Part shown: piece by piece, positions 11,042 to 21,699 of the stretch
Layout: each line of letters opens with the position of its first letter
Position numbering within the stretch: the first letter of the stretch is position 1
Assembly: GCA_033439765.1 (NCBI GenBank)
Contig: JAULSN010000003.1
Span: 124,001 to 188,000, forward strand
Length of the DNA stretch: 64,000 bases
Source: Lasiosphaeria ovina
Taxonomy: Eukaryota > Ascomycota > Sordariomycetes > Sordariales > Lasiosphaeriaceae
Direction: 5' to 3'
Notes under the pieces: generated by a model
What the model was told of the DNA's origin: nothing
Database searches by the model: none
What the model saw: only the letters and a program-made list of their open reading frames with translations
Position numbers and translations under genes: made by a program

Positions 11042-13731
11042 CTACTCCTCAGCCAGATCCGCGTCAACCCGTGGCGCCAGAGTGTCAACGAGCTCAAGAA
11101 CCTCCTGATCAAGCCTGCCTGTTCTCTGGAGATACTGGTTGACCGGTTCATCATCAGCCTCCAGCAGCGGAACGAGGGCCCGCTTCCGAAGCTCAGCGAC
11201 ATCGCGCCCCTCACCACCACCAGCCCCGTCGGCTGCCAACAAGGAAACAACATGCGGCCCGCGGAGGGCCTTGATCAGCGCCAGCTGGCTCGACGGATGC
11301 AGCCCCGACCCTTGGATCTCCGACACAACGCCCTGGACGGCCGCCTGCAGCCTGGCGAACCGCTGGCGCGCAGGTGTGTTGTGCGTGCCGCCGCCCTTGA
11401 TAATGGCCGCGCAGCTGCGTGCCGCGCTTTGGATGTGCGTGATGGTCCTCGTCACGACAAGCACGAACTGCACGGCCTCGAGCACCGCCAGCGCCGGGGC
11501 TGCGGCGACCTCGGCAATGGCCCAGGCGGCGAACTGGGTAAAGAGGACGCCGTACTCGAGGATGGAGAAGGACGAAAAGATGGCCTTGTAGAAGCCCCAC
11601 AATAGGCCCGCATTGTACAGATCGTTGGCGATGGAAAAGGCCGACGACCACACGGACGCGCCATTGCCTGCTCCGCCGGCAAAGAGGGACTTGACCCCGT
11701 CGACCAGGTCCGCAATGAGCATCTGCTTGGCGGCGTCCAGGTTGCGCATCCACCGCACTATGGGCTCCGTGCCGGGGATGGATAGGAACCACCCGAAGGC
11801 GGCGTTGGGGACGCTGTACAGCAGGTCGAGGAGGAGGGTGGCAATGCCGAACAGGCAGGCGGCCTCTGTGAAGGTGATGACCGGTCAGTGGGTTAGGGAT
11901 GGAGATGAAGGGGAGAATAAAATCAAAACACAGTCAGAAACACGACGAGAAAAAGAATAGAGTGGCGAAAAAGGGGGGGAGAAGAAAGGAGGTGCCTACC
12001 ATCTTTCGGAATCGGCGGGACGATCGGGTCGTCCCTTGGGGAGACATGGACTGCACTGTGAGAAATGGTGAACTCCGGTTGGAACAGGCACTCGGAGAAC
12101 TGGGGCTCGTCGTTGGGGACCCACGGCGTGTCGTAAAAGATGGGCAGGGCCTGGACGCGCACCGACATGGCGGAGGAGTTGCCGGGGAACAGGCGGAAGA
12201 CGCGCGGGTCCTGGCGGGCGCCGCCACTACCGGCGTCGACGCCGAAGCTGAAGAGCACGTTCATGGAGCTCTGGCCGGCCGGCAGCTCGTAGTAGGCCTC
12301 GCTGGCGCCGTCGCGCGTCGGCAGCAGGTTGACGAAGTCGCCGTCGGCCTCGCCCTTGCACTGGATGTAGTAGTACTTTGCGAGGAACCGCTTCGGGTCC
12401 GTGACGGTCATCACCGGGGCGCTGCCGGGCGGGTCGCGCTGGATGCGGAAGACGGCCGCTGCGCTGCTGTCGGTCGTGGTGCTGAGGACCGTGATCGACG
12501 AGTAGTCGATTGAGAGCCAGTGCTTCTTGTCGGGCACCTGCAGCGTGAATCCGTCGCCGGGGAGGGACGAGGTCGCGAGGAGGCCCCGGCCCGGCAGAGG
12601 ATCGTGGTGGACGGGGTGGCGCGGGGCCAAGTGGACTGCCCTCTCGCCTTCGCGGGCCGTCATGCACTTGATCTCGCCCGTGAGGCCGTACTGGTAGAAA
12701 ACCGTCGCGCTCTTAGTTTGGCCGCTCCAGCCGTCGAACCCGAACCACTTGTTGGTCGCCCCGAAGGTGCCGAGCTCCTTGATGCTCTTGAACCTGTCGG
12801 CCGCGATTCCGTCCACACGGCCTTGCATGATGCCCCAGACAGCGGCGATGATGTTGGTCTCGCCAGCCCGCCGTCCATCGGGGTTGAAGAAGCGCGATCT
12901 CGCCGGATCCGAGGTGGAAGGGTTGATGGAAATGGCAGCATTGGTGTCCCAGGCAATCAAGAGCTGGAGCGGAGAGTTCTCGTACTGGTAAAGCACGGCT
13001 AGTGTCTTATTGACCCCTTTCCATGGGTCGCTGAAGACGGAGCCGTATTGGTCGATGGAAATGGTCTGCGTGACTGGGTTGATCAAAGGGGTGATCTTGC
13101 TGGTCCATTCGACGCCTCCAAACGAAGCAGACTTGATCAGGAGACGCGGTGGCGCCGGACCTTGGTTGAAGACGGCCGACTTTGTGTCCGTAGTCGTGCT
13201 CACGGCGAACTGCACTTCTCCGTTGGCAAGAACATAGCCATAGGTGATGACGAGGGCCTTGAGCGTGTTCGGCGCGGGATCCGAGGCATTCAGGGCCGAA
13301 TAGGCTATGCGGACCTGAGCCGACGACCCGACGTTGTTGGCGAGTGCTTGCACCTGCGCCGTCACGTCCAACGTGTGCCAGAATGCTTTGGCGATGAAGA
13401 CCTCGTTCTTGTGGGTCGGGGCCACAAACGACGGCAGATGAGACCCGTCGTAGTTGATCGTACCTGTCTCGGACTGCTTGATGGTCGTCGCCTGGATAGC
13501 GCTCAGCGACCCGTTGGACAGAATGACGCGCCAGACACACACCAACACCTTGGTCTGGTTCGGAATCGGATCGCCAAACAGAGCAACGGTGGGCGAAATC
13601 GTGAACAGGTTGTTGTCGGCCTTTATCGTGTTGGCATCCTTGACGTACATGCCCCTGAGCGTCTTGGTGACATCAGCTGTACCCCAGGTCGCCGACAGAA
13701 TGTCTAGACTGTACGCTTGAGGTTCTGCCAT
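11042..13731 (-). CDS. 851-aa protein with three divergent beta-type repeats and a helical C terminus
   Basis: Two exons, 13731..12000 and 11865..11042, are joined across a 134-nt intron (donor GTAGGC, acceptor TTCACAG); splicing restores one frame and yields 851 aa. I prefer the ATG in ACCATGGCA (MAEPQAYSLD) to one two codons upstream. No signal peptide. Three segments follow one pattern: ILSATWGTADVTK...FGDPIPNQTKVLVCVW (residues ~8-71), IKSASFGGVEWTS...FSDPWKGVNKTLAVLYQY (~197-252) and IIAAVWG...FDGWSGQTKSATVFYQY (~290-355). Each has an Ile-x-Ala-x-aromatic-Gly start and an F-D-x(n)-K-x(3)-V-x-aromatic end, suggesting repeated beta-sandwich modules. A Ser/Thr-rich beta-type stretch follows. 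The second exon is alpha-helical, with hydrophobic stretches (LFGIATLLLDLLYS, FTQFAAWAIAEVAAAPALAVLEAV), and could associate with membranes. No named family was recognised. Confidence 0.75.
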
Positions 13732-13737
13732 GGTCAT

Positions 13738-14385
13738 GAAACTTTGCAGGCTAGAATATAGGGACAAGTAGTAGGTAGAAGTGGTAGGAGGGAGAACAAG
13801 TGTTGTTTACAGTCTGAGCATGATGAGAGAAAGAGGTGGCCAAAGTCTAGCTAATACTTAATTGGGCCCTGGGGCCTTGGGAAAAAGACAGTCGACGATA
13901 AACATCCCTGCCTGACCTTGTGAATACACCGACAGATTAGAGGCCGCCAAAACCACAATGGGAAAGCCGAAGGACGACTGTACATAGGCTAGATCGAGAA
14001 CCGATAGTTTTCTGCAACAAAGTGACCATTGGTCGCGCTATCCATATGCAGCTTTCAGCTCGACAAAGAGGCGCCACAATATGCCGGCTCATCACTGCTC
14101 CCGTTAATGTGAATGGCCATCTTTCTGAAACCCCTGCTCAAACCCACGCCGGGAGTCCGGGGCTGCCGTGCGCTAGTTAACTTCCACGCCGGTTCATTGA
14201 GGGGGCATCCACAAGTCCAAGTGATGCGATCACCAGGTTGCCAAGATTGAACCAGGGGATCCAAACCCTTCAACGGCAACGATTATTTGGCAAGGAAAAA
14301 TGTTTATATCTTCCATCCGATGATCCCATCAATAGGAAACACGCAGTTCCTAGCAATATAGACTCTATCCATCCAACAGAACAAC
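13738..14385. other. Intergenic region upstream of the 5S rRNA gene
   Basis: Promoter side of the minus-strand 851-aa gene and 5' flank of the 5S gene. No ORF of protein-like composition was found. Confidence 0.45.
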
Positions 14386-14504
14386 ACATACGACCATACC
14401 TAGTTGAGAACTCGGGATCCCGTCCGCTCTCCCCTAGATAAACAACTAAGGGCCAGACTAGTAGCTGGGTCGGTGACGACCAGCGAATCCCTGGTGTTGT
14501 ATGT
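14386..14504 (+). rRNA. 5S ribosomal RNA gene
   Basis: A 119-nt sequence matches the Neurospora-type fungal 5S rRNA across its length. It begins ACATACGACCATACC, contains GGGATCCCGTCCGCTCTCCC and GGGCCAGACTAGTAG, and ends CCCTGGTGTTGTATGT. The two ends pair (ACATAC with GTATGT). The helix III arms TAGTTG and CAACTA pair with each other although both differ from the Neurospora sequence as I remember it, that is, a compensatory change, which argues for a functional gene. The internal control region GGTGACGACCAGCG is intact, and a T5 run follows at once. It is a dispersed single copy, as is usual in filamentous ascomycetes, rather than part of the rDNA repeat. Confidence 0.95.
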
Positions 14505-14505
14505 C

Positions 14506-14510
14506 TTTTT
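14506..14510 (+). terminator. Pol III terminator of the 5S gene
   Basis: A run of five T residues one base after the 5S 3' end. Confidence 0.85.
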
Positions 14511-14561
14511 GGTTTATTTCTCTCCTTTTATTATCAACAAGAACCTCAACCAACGGGCAGC

Positions 14562-14566
14562 AAAAA
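14562..14566 (-). terminator. Pol III terminator of the tRNA-Pro gene
   Basis: Five A residues on the plus strand, i.e. T5 on the minus strand, 11 nt beyond the tRNA 3' end. Confidence 0.8.
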
Positions 14567-14577
14567 GAAATAGAACA

Positions 14578-14693
14578 GGGCCCAATCGGGACTCGAACCC
14601 GAGACCTCGCACATGCTCCCACTTGTTGAAACAAACGGAGGGAGTTCAAGAGAACAACCCGAAGCGCGAATCATACCACTAGACCATTGGGCC
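14578..14693 (-). tRNA. tRNA-Pro (anticodon CGG) with a 44-nt intron
   Basis: Read on the minus strand. A perfect 7-bp acceptor stem (GGCCCAA with TTGGGCC) is followed by an A box (TGGTCTAGTGGTATGA), anticodon stem CGCGC/GTGCG with one G-U pair, loop TTCGGGT, then T arm TCGGG-TTCGAAT-CCCGA matching the B box. The anticodon CGG occupies 14661..14659. The intron falls just after position 37, at 14657..14614, the standard place for eukaryotic nuclear tRNA introns. The mature length is 72 nt without CCA. It points towards the 5S gene, and the two Pol III units end 73 bp apart. Confidence 0.93.
14614..14657 (-). other. tRNA-Pro intron
   Basis: 44-nt intron between tRNA positions 37 and 38. Removing it leaves a canonical 7-nt anticodon loop. 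Confidence 0.8.
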
Positions 14694-15316
14694 TGTTTGG
14701 TTGTGTGGTTGTTGATGTTAAAGTCTGGTAGGAGCGTCCATAGGCAGGTCTGGCGCCTGCTGAGTTTGTTGCTGGAAGAGGGGGCTGTGGAGCACCGCAA
14801 TGTGCAGCTCTACTTTGGAATAGCTTCCTTCTTGGCAAGTTGTCGAAAAATCTGTGCATATGAGGGTCTGGATAATTGCAAGATTGCGCGCGGCGCTACT
14901 GTGAATGCCTCCTCATAATGTCTTTCACCCCCCCATGTCTACCAGATGGTTGCCTAATTCCTTCTTTTTGGCACCTGCTCTCTCGGAGTAGATGTCCGAT
15001 AAATACTGGACCCGCCTGCCTGGAATTCCACAATGACGAACCAGCCGAATCAAAATGTGCAGACTTTGGTTGAACACAGACTGGGGCACGGTGCAACCAC
15101 TTCTGTGATGTCTTGCCCCGGGGGGAATGACGAAACCTTCTCTTCTTTCTAGGTTCTTGTCAACGACGCCAGATTTGACCTGGAAGATTCGCAGTCCTAG
15201 TCCTGTTGGCGACGCAAAATTAATGATGGTTGCGGTATTAATACCCAAAGCCCATAGGCATTTCACTCTAGTTAGGCCTAGAAGTAGTATCAACATGTGG
15301 TAAAAATCTTCAAATA
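14694..15316. other. Intergenic region, 5' flank of the truncated DUF1993 gene
   Basis: I searched this interval for a first exon encoding the missing DUF1993 N terminus and found none. In-frame sequence immediately before 15317 is open only back to a TAG near 15270 and has no ATG. Confidence 0.45.
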
Positions 15317-15832
15317 ACCTTTATCCGCGGCCTGCAGACGCTGGGCCACATCCTTGCCAAGGCCGGCGCCTATGCCGACGAGTACCAGATCTCGGCGCAG
15401 GCCGTCGCGGTCTGGGCGCTGTGCGACGACATGCGGCTGCTGAGCTTCCAGGTGCAGGTGGCGAGCAACATGGCCAAGAAGTCGGTCGAGCGGCTGACGG
15501 CCTTCTCGGGGTCGCCGTGGCCCGACGACGAGGACTCGCTGCCGCGGCTGGTCGAGCGCGTCGACAAGACCATCGCCTTCCTCGAGCGCGCCGACTTCGC
15601 CGCCATCAACTTGCCCGACCCCAGCACCATCTACCTCGTGCTCAAGGACCGCGCCTTCAGCCTCTCCCGTGAGGACTACGTGCTGAAATACGCCATGCCC
15701 AACTTCTTCTTCCACGTCCAGACGGCGTACGCTATGCTGCGCATGAAGGGCGTGCAGATTGGCAAGTTTGACTACTTGAACGATATCCTCAAGGGCAACG
15801 AGAGAAGTGACGGATGCCACAGTGGTGGTTGA
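15317..15832 (+). pseudogene. 5'-truncated DUF1993-family gene
   Basis: From 15317 the frame reads TFIRGLQTLGHILAKAGAYADEY, WALCDDMRLLSFQVQVASNMAKK, then VERVDKTIAFLERAD, DYVLKYAMPNFFFHVQTAYAMLRMKGVQIGK and DYL. These blocks come in the order expected of DUF1993 proteins, small fungal and bacterial helical-bundle proteins of the DinB-like type with no known function. The family normally begins about eight residues before T-F-I-R-G-L. Here that stretch is replaced by unrelated sequence (CGKNLQI) without an ATG or a splice acceptor. The C terminus ends with an odd tail (ERSDGCHSGG). The rest of the frame is intact and GC-rich, so loss of the 5' end looks recent. Alternatively a distant first exon exists that I could not find. 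Confidence 0.65.
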
Positions 15833-18387
15833 TACTTGATAACAGGCACACGTGCTTTTAATCAGGGGACAGATTGCCAATTCTAAAGTTCTTTCCCATT
15901 TATTAACATGTAATTATCACTCCCTGGCACACTCCAGCCCTGCCTCAAAAATAATAATCGTTGATGCCGAGAATCCTCGTCTCGTAGGCATGGATCACGT
16001 GTCCCGTGTTGATCTCCTGCACCTGTTGACAGGCAACCCAAGTATTAGGTCTAGACTCTGGAGCTTTGATGAGTGGGATATGGCCTGACGCACTTCGTAC
16101 ACTACACTGGCTGTGTCGGTGAGCGGCTCGACCACCGAGTCGATAATTCCCACCGACTCGGAGCCATCGGCGCCTGCGATTTCTCAGACTTGTAATGCCC
16201 TAGACTTTCGAGCTCGACTGGACTCGCCCGGTAGACGACTGTCTCTCCAATGTTGTATATTGCCATCGTGCTTTATTTTATTTGGTGTTGTGTGTTTGGA
16301 GAGTCTGGAGACAAAGGAGAAAAAATTTCAAAGAACCCGGATTTCCAGTGCTATTTTTGACATGGTGTCTTCACATCAAGTGTTCAAGGGCTGGCCAACA
16401 GTAAACGGATCTTGGAATTTGGCCAGTTGGCCCCACTCATTAGACTCCCAAGTAATGATGAAGTGCTGTAACGATGACGGAAGGTAAAGTTGGTTGCCTT
16501 CTCTGGATATTCGAATCCATACGCCACCCTGAGGCATAAGTTCAGAGCAAACCTCCGACTACCTCAATCACCCAACTTTTGACCAAGGCAATTACCCCTT
16601 CACTTGAGCGAACGAACCCGCCAAATTGGACACCAGGATATCCAGATGCAGGATGAATGCTGCTAGGAACACATGGTGGCAACTGGCTTTCCGCGGAAAT
16701 AACCCCTTATTCGGCAGACTCTCATTCATGTTCATTGCTCAATACCGATTACCGACACACTTGAGCAAATCCGACCACAACCGACAAGAACCACAAACAT
16801 CGCTTTGATGCGCGGTGACCACCATCACTGCTCACCCAATCCCGTTCGTGACCGGTTTTGGAGTGCAGTGGTAGGTGCAAACCAAATGCCAAGCCGGGCC
16901 ACCTCAATGGGAGGATAGTGACGCAACAAAGCACCGGCGCCGGCACAGCCAAGCTGCAGGGCCGGTCGCGGACGTGGACGCTGGTCCCGGCGTCCGTGAC
17001 AACGGCGGACGGCCACTCGGCCTTTGACGTGCTCGTCGTGGCAGCCGACCACTCGGCGTGCCAGAACATGCACAACGTCCTGCAGGGGTTTGTGGCCGGC
17101 CGACCTGGAGACACAGAGCGGGCTGACGCCGGCCCAGGAGGCGTGATTAGCAGAGAATGGATGGGCCCTGAAAGCATGAGCAGTCAAAAGAATGGCCGAG
17201 AACAGCAGGGCGAGTCTTGGTAGACGACGGCTGGCGAAATTGCACGTACGTTGGAGTGTCATACGTTGTCGCCCAGGCCGACGGAGACACAGCATATAGA
17301 ACAGGCTTCCGAAGAATTGGGGCATGGTCATAAACGAAGAGGACCCTGTTTGCTGAGCATGGCGTGATGATTGGGCGCAGTAAGGGCGTCACATGTTTCG
17401 CCTTGTTTATTTTGTCTTTAGCCTGTATCGCTGCCACTTCTACGAGTGCTTGGCGTCCCCGGATTCCTACCGTCCTGCACCAGAACCCCCGACCCCTATT
17501 CTTCATTTCCGGGTTTTAGTCCAGACTGTGCAAACCGTGTCGATCGCTCACGTGTTTGTTCTACGAGATATGCTGGAAAGCACTTGCCCCTGAGGCAAGG
17601 ACGTTGCGCCTGTGAATTCCGTAGAGAGGAGGAGGTTAAGGCTCCGGAGGCGAGAGCGGGAGAGAAGCGGTGTACCTACTATAAACGTTCCCAACATCGA
17701 GTGGAGGAACTCCCTACCTACTCTGGTAACCTTGCATGCTGTAAAGACATCCCCAACCGCCGCTTGGCATGCTTGCAACGTGTGAGCTTCCTTGCTAGTC
17801 CAGACCGAGGTCCGAAATCCTGCAGCTGGGGCTGCAGCCAGGTAATCTCAGGTCCCAAAATAGATCCTCAGCACAATTAAGGTAAGCATATATATATTGC
17901 CGCCAGGCCCAGGATGCAGTGGCGCCGGCGAATCGGGACTTTTAATATCGCAATTCATCAAACCGCAAAGCCGCCGCTGGCCAGTCGTGTCAGCCCCTTT
18001 CGCCTCACGCACGCCATGGTCTTGGGCCGCTCAGCGGACTATCACAGGACTGGGCCTGTAGCCAGGCGAGAAGCAGGCTTTTGCACCTCGTGACGTAGCA
18101 TACTGGGATCGAGGGCCGCTGCGAGGTGTCATTGCAATTGAAATAGCACAGTGGGCAATATCAGACTTGGTCCGCGCGAGGAAAGTAAACAAAAATAGTA
18201 ACATGTCATGTCGTGTCTTGTCCTGCCCTTGCTTGAGTGTCTCCTGATCTATGAGTAATCTTTCATTCAGGAGGGACACCAAAAGTGTATAAAGAGCCGT
18301 GTTGCCGTCAATCTAGGCCATTATTCACCTGGCATCTCATCACCATATCGTTCAGACCAATTCCCTCATCAACACAATCAACAGAAA
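15833..18387. other. 2.5-kb gene-poor region with a possible GC-rich coding relic
   Basis: No complete gene is supported. A GC-rich island at about 16900-17110 (plus strand) reads KLQGRSRTWTLVPASVTTADGHSAFDVLVV... in one frame, and could be a fragment of a lost gene, but it has no start, no partner exon and no family I recognise. The last ~100 bp form the promoter and leader of the DUF4360 gene. Confidence 0.4.
18287..18293 (+). promoter_or_regulatory. TATA-like element of the DUF4360 gene
   Basis: GTATAAA motif about 95 bp upstream of the start codon, followed by a C/A-rich leader containing CATCAACACAATCAACAGAAA, typical of highly expressed fungal secreted-protein genes. Confidence 0.5.
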
Positions 18388-19263
18388 ATGCATCTCCCCA
18401 GCCTATCCCTCGCTCTCGCAGCCGGGCTCGCCGCGGCGCTGCCGACGCTGCAGGACCTAGGCCCCAACTACCTGGCCGGCGGCCCGTCGGGCCACGACGT
18501 GGAGATCGTGGGCCTGGCGTTCGCGGGGTCGGGGTGCCCGGCGGGGTCAGTGTCGGGCCAGCTGTCGACGGACCTGACGACCATCACTCTGCTGTACGCC
18601 AGCTTCGTAGCGCAGGCCGGCAAGGACATCCCCGCCAGCAACTACCGTAAGAACTGCCAGCTCAACGTCAAGCTGCGCTACCCGTCCGGCTGGCAGTTCT
18701 CCGTCTTCAAGGCCGACTACCGCGGCTACGCCCAGATCCCCAAGGGCGACACCGGGACCTGCAAGGCCACGTACTATTTTTCGGGCGACTCCAAGCAGGC
18801 ATGTTTTCCTCATCACTTATTATCCCTCTATGTGTGCGCGTGTAACTGCTAACTCAAGAGCGACGAACCAGGTCTCCAGCACGCTGACCATCAAGGGCCC
18901 GTACGACGATAACTACCTCAAGACGGACCAGTTCGGCATCGAGAGCACCGTGTGGTCGCCGTGCGGCGTCGAGGGCCTGATCAACATCAACTCCGAGGTC
19001 CGGCTGACGCCCCAGGACGCCGTCAAGCCGGCCCTGCTGACGGTAAATTCTCCCGAATCCTTTGAGCTGATCTGGCGGGCCTGTTCTGTTGGGGACGAGG
19101 CTTGATGCCTCTTCTTGCCCAAGCTTGCCATTTGTAACTTCTTTTCTTTTTTGGGGGGGCTTGTTTGGATTTTCTATTAACGGCTTTTTTGTCACAGGTG
19201 GACTCGACCGATCTCAAATTCACCCAGGTCCATTACCTGCAGTGGCAGACTTGCAAGAAGTAA
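18388..19263 (+). CDS. Secreted DUF4360-family protein
   Basis: Three exons, 18388..18798, 18872..19042 and 19198..19263, give 215 aa. An N-terminal signal peptide (hydrophobic LSLALAAGLAAALP) precedes the mature part, which carries the DUF4360 features: a GSGCPAGSVSGQLS block, a hydrophobic strand with Y-x-x-F-V-A, RKNCQLNVKL, a P-S-G-W-x-F-S block, TCKATYYFSG, and a C-terminal LQWQTCKK. The Cys residues recur where the family places them, suggesting disulfides in an extracellular beta protein. Intron 1 (73 nt) starts with GC rather than GT (CAG|GCATGT); this junction keeps the frame and reconstructs YYFSGDSKQ-VSSTLT. Intron 2 (155 nt) is GTAAAT...CACAG. DUF4360 has no proven biochemical role. 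An extracellular or cell-wall location is inferred. Confidence 0.85.
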
Positions 19264-19612
19264 GTTGGAGACTAAGGAGAGCTAGTTGCGATGGGAAATG
19301 GAACAGGGTTGAGAGGAACTCTTTGGTATTGGGTCGCTGGAGGTGCGGCAGGGAAGTGTTGCAGTGTTTGCCTATGTTCATGACAATGTGAAAAACAAAC
19401 AAATAATATTCTCAGCCTCTCAACCTCACGTGTTTTCCCCTACTGGTAACCTATCTTAACCGAATTTTAAAAGGCTGGCATCCAGATTCATGACAACCAA
19501 TGGTACTTGTCGGAGTAGCTTAAAGATGCTTGACAACTCCCACCCAACAATGTTCGGAAAAACCACACTCGCCCTCCAGCCCAGCGATGTTGATCACGCC
19601 CCGTCGCCCAAC
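19264..19612. other. Short intergenic region between convergent genes
   Basis: 3' flanks of the DUF4360 gene and the 336-aa gene. No coding signal. Confidence 0.45.
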
Positions 19613-20693
19613 CTACACGATCTCAATACTCACCTCGGCCGCGCCCACGGCCAGGGTATCGTTCCTCGCCACAATGAGCTTGACGGTGCCCTTGCCGACC
19701 TTGCGCGCGAGGAACGTGTACTCGCCAGCGGCGGAGCCGTTGGCAGCGGGCACGACGATGCGGGCAGCGGCGTCGCTGGCGGGCGTGACCACGGGCTCGA
19801 CGGGCTTGAAAGAGTGGGCGCCCTTGGCGTCGGCTAGCGCGAAAGTGAACTCCTTGCCGCGCGGGCCCTTGTACGCCGCCGCCTTGACCGCCGTGTTGGG
19901 CTTGAGCTGCGCCGCGGGCGCCACCGCGAACTTGGCCAGGTGCGCGTCGATTGCGGCTGCGAGCGGGAGCAGGATCTTGTCCAGTATTGGGTTGGGTGCT
20001 GGCGCCGGCGGCGCTAGCGGCGATCCCCCCGGCTTGGTGGCTGGGATGACTGGTGGCTTGGGCAACGAGGCCGGTTTGGCAGGCTCGTTTATTGGCGGAA
20101 GCGGTATTCCCGACGCTGTTGGATCAAGGAATGCGTCAGTAAATAAATGTTTCTGGGGTGGGTAGTACGTGGGAAGATAGCCTACGCTTCGGCACATAAG
20201 GGTTGGTCGCATTGACTTTGACGAAAAGGCAGTCGCGGACCCAGAAGACGCTGCCGTCGGTCTGGAGAGACACTTGGCCGAGGGGATTGGCCGTCTTTTT
20301 GGTGAAGACGGCGACGTCGCCGTCGAACATGGCGAGGTAGTATTTCAACACATCCTGGGCGTCGGCGGCCTGGGTCTGGTAAGAAATCTCGACATCGATG
20401 GGGCCCGAGGCGGCACCCGCGATGGAATACCTGACGGCGAAGTAAGTGGAGCGCGCGGACACGCTGACGGTCGTAACGGCTGGCTTTGGGGCAACAATGC
20501 CTGTAGCCAGAGTGGCAATCGAGGCGGGATCCAGCGGTGCGTTGCTCTTGGTGGTGCTGGCAAGATTTCCGGTTACGGCGGCCGTGAAGGCTGCGCTCGC
20601 AGCCTTTGGCAACGAAAAGGGGGCGGGAGAGGGAGGGCCGCCAAGACTGGGAGACGCCACAAGGCCAGGCGAAGTTGATTCGGGAACAGCCAT
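19613..20693 (-). CDS. 336-aa hypothetical protein with C-terminal beta domain
   Basis: Two exons, 20693..20186 and 20115..19613. The 70-nt intron (donor GTAGGC, acceptor TCCAACAG) joins NPYVPK to PSGIPLPP in frame. The protein starts MAVPESTSPG without a signal peptide. Residues ~1-65 are Ala/Ser/Pro-rich; ~65-170 alternate polar and hydrophobic residues like beta strands (TTVSVSARSTYFAVRYSI, DVEISYQTQ, GSVFWVRDCLFVKVNA). A Pro/Lys-rich linker with a hydrophobic LDKILLPLAAAIDAHLAKFAV helix follows, then an Ig-like strand series ending GTVKLIVARNDTLAVGAAEVSIEIV. The last codons overlap a perfect donor-like GTGAGT at 19622-19627, so a further 3' exon cannot be excluded. No family was recognised. 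Its composition resembles the neighbouring 851-aa and 408-aa proteins. Confidence 0.7.
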
Positions 20694-21699
20694 GTTCGGA
20701 CTTAGGAATTGGGATGGAAAGTTTTGTCAGGGGCTGTAGGAGATGAGGAGGTAGAGGAGACGGAAGTGTATGGGCAGACGAATACCGATGCAGGGTAGGG
20801 CGAGAAATGCAAGACTGCGGGACTTATACTTTGCTGGTTATTCACAGCGAGGGAAAGGGAGCGAGTCTTCTGGCATGGAGGAGGAGCACGGCGGACTCGA
20901 TTGCTAACCAGGTGTGAGGCAACAGCCGATATCGTTGCGCAGTGATGGGAGCATCGTCAAGGCAGAAACCGGCCTAACAGTGGAGGGAAACTATCGAAAA
21001 AGGCATGCCGGATCTCCGATAGGGCTTTGGAGCAGATATCTGATAGGACCAAGCGAGTGTGATTGAGGACAGCCCGCCAGCCACAAAAAACGGACGTGAT
21101 TCTGGACCGGCCCTTTCCTTCCCACGCAGCCAGTCGTGGCTCAGGGAGGGCGCCAATCGTCATGCACATCGCTTCAGCCCTACGACCGTTTCCAGTTTCA
21201 GTGTTCCAAAATGCGGGAAAATTCGGCTTGCTCCACTTTGAATGGTTGGTGGCGTCGAATGGTCAAGCTGAATCTGTCAAGACTGTCTGCCCTTGGCCGC
21301 GAATGGCAAAGATGCGGGGAACGCAGCGGCGAGACCGACCGCCGTAGCGCCGGTGACGGCGAGATGCCGACCACGTCACAATATTGGTAAAGCCTGGCAG
21401 GACTGATAGCCTGGTGGTGGGCGGGCAGTCAAGCTGGTGTACGCAATTGGAAATTGGGGGGTTATCTCGGACAAGTCGTCGTGGGCCTGCTTGCGTACTC
21501 CAAAGGTGAGTAACTAAAGGGGAGTATAACAAGGCACTATATGCCTTCACTACGCTTCCCAATTTGCCCTCGCCCTCGCCCTCGCCCTCGCCCGCAGATT
21601 CCAACCTCAATTGTTCCGTTCGACTTTGTTCCTGTCTGTCCTGTCCTGCTTGTTCTCCCCATAAACCCCCTTCTTACCTGGTTGAGACTTATCGACGCC
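20694..21699. other. Shared upstream region of divergent genes
   Basis: About 1 kb separating the divergent 336-aa and 408-aa genes, possibly a shared promoter region. It includes a (CCTCGC)n hexanucleotide repeat at ~21566-21596 in the presumed leader of the plus-strand gene. No ORF is supported. Confidence 0.45.
21566..21596 (+). repeat. CCTCGC hexanucleotide microsatellite
   Basis: About five near-perfect copies in the leader of the 408-aa gene. They read as Pro-Arg repeats if translated from an upstream ATG at 21541, which is why I prefer the ATG at 21700. Confidence 0.65.

Noticed and set aside
11899..12513. 204-aa plus-strand frame
   Set aside because: Antisense of the 851-aa gene and its intron; Arg/Gly/Val-rich shadow composition.
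14925..15296. First exon of the DUF1993 gene
   Set aside because: Candidate ATGs here are followed by early stops, and no acceptor near 15317 lets them join the conserved frame.
15290..15880. 196-aa minus-strand frame over the DUF1993 gene
   Set aside because: Antisense shadow of a GC-rich coding region; the plus-strand translation matches DUF1993 motifs.
16850..17225. GC-rich plus-strand 121-aa frame
   Set aside because: No recognised domain, no splice partners, and equally long frames on the opposite strand; kept only as a possible relic in the intergenic entry.
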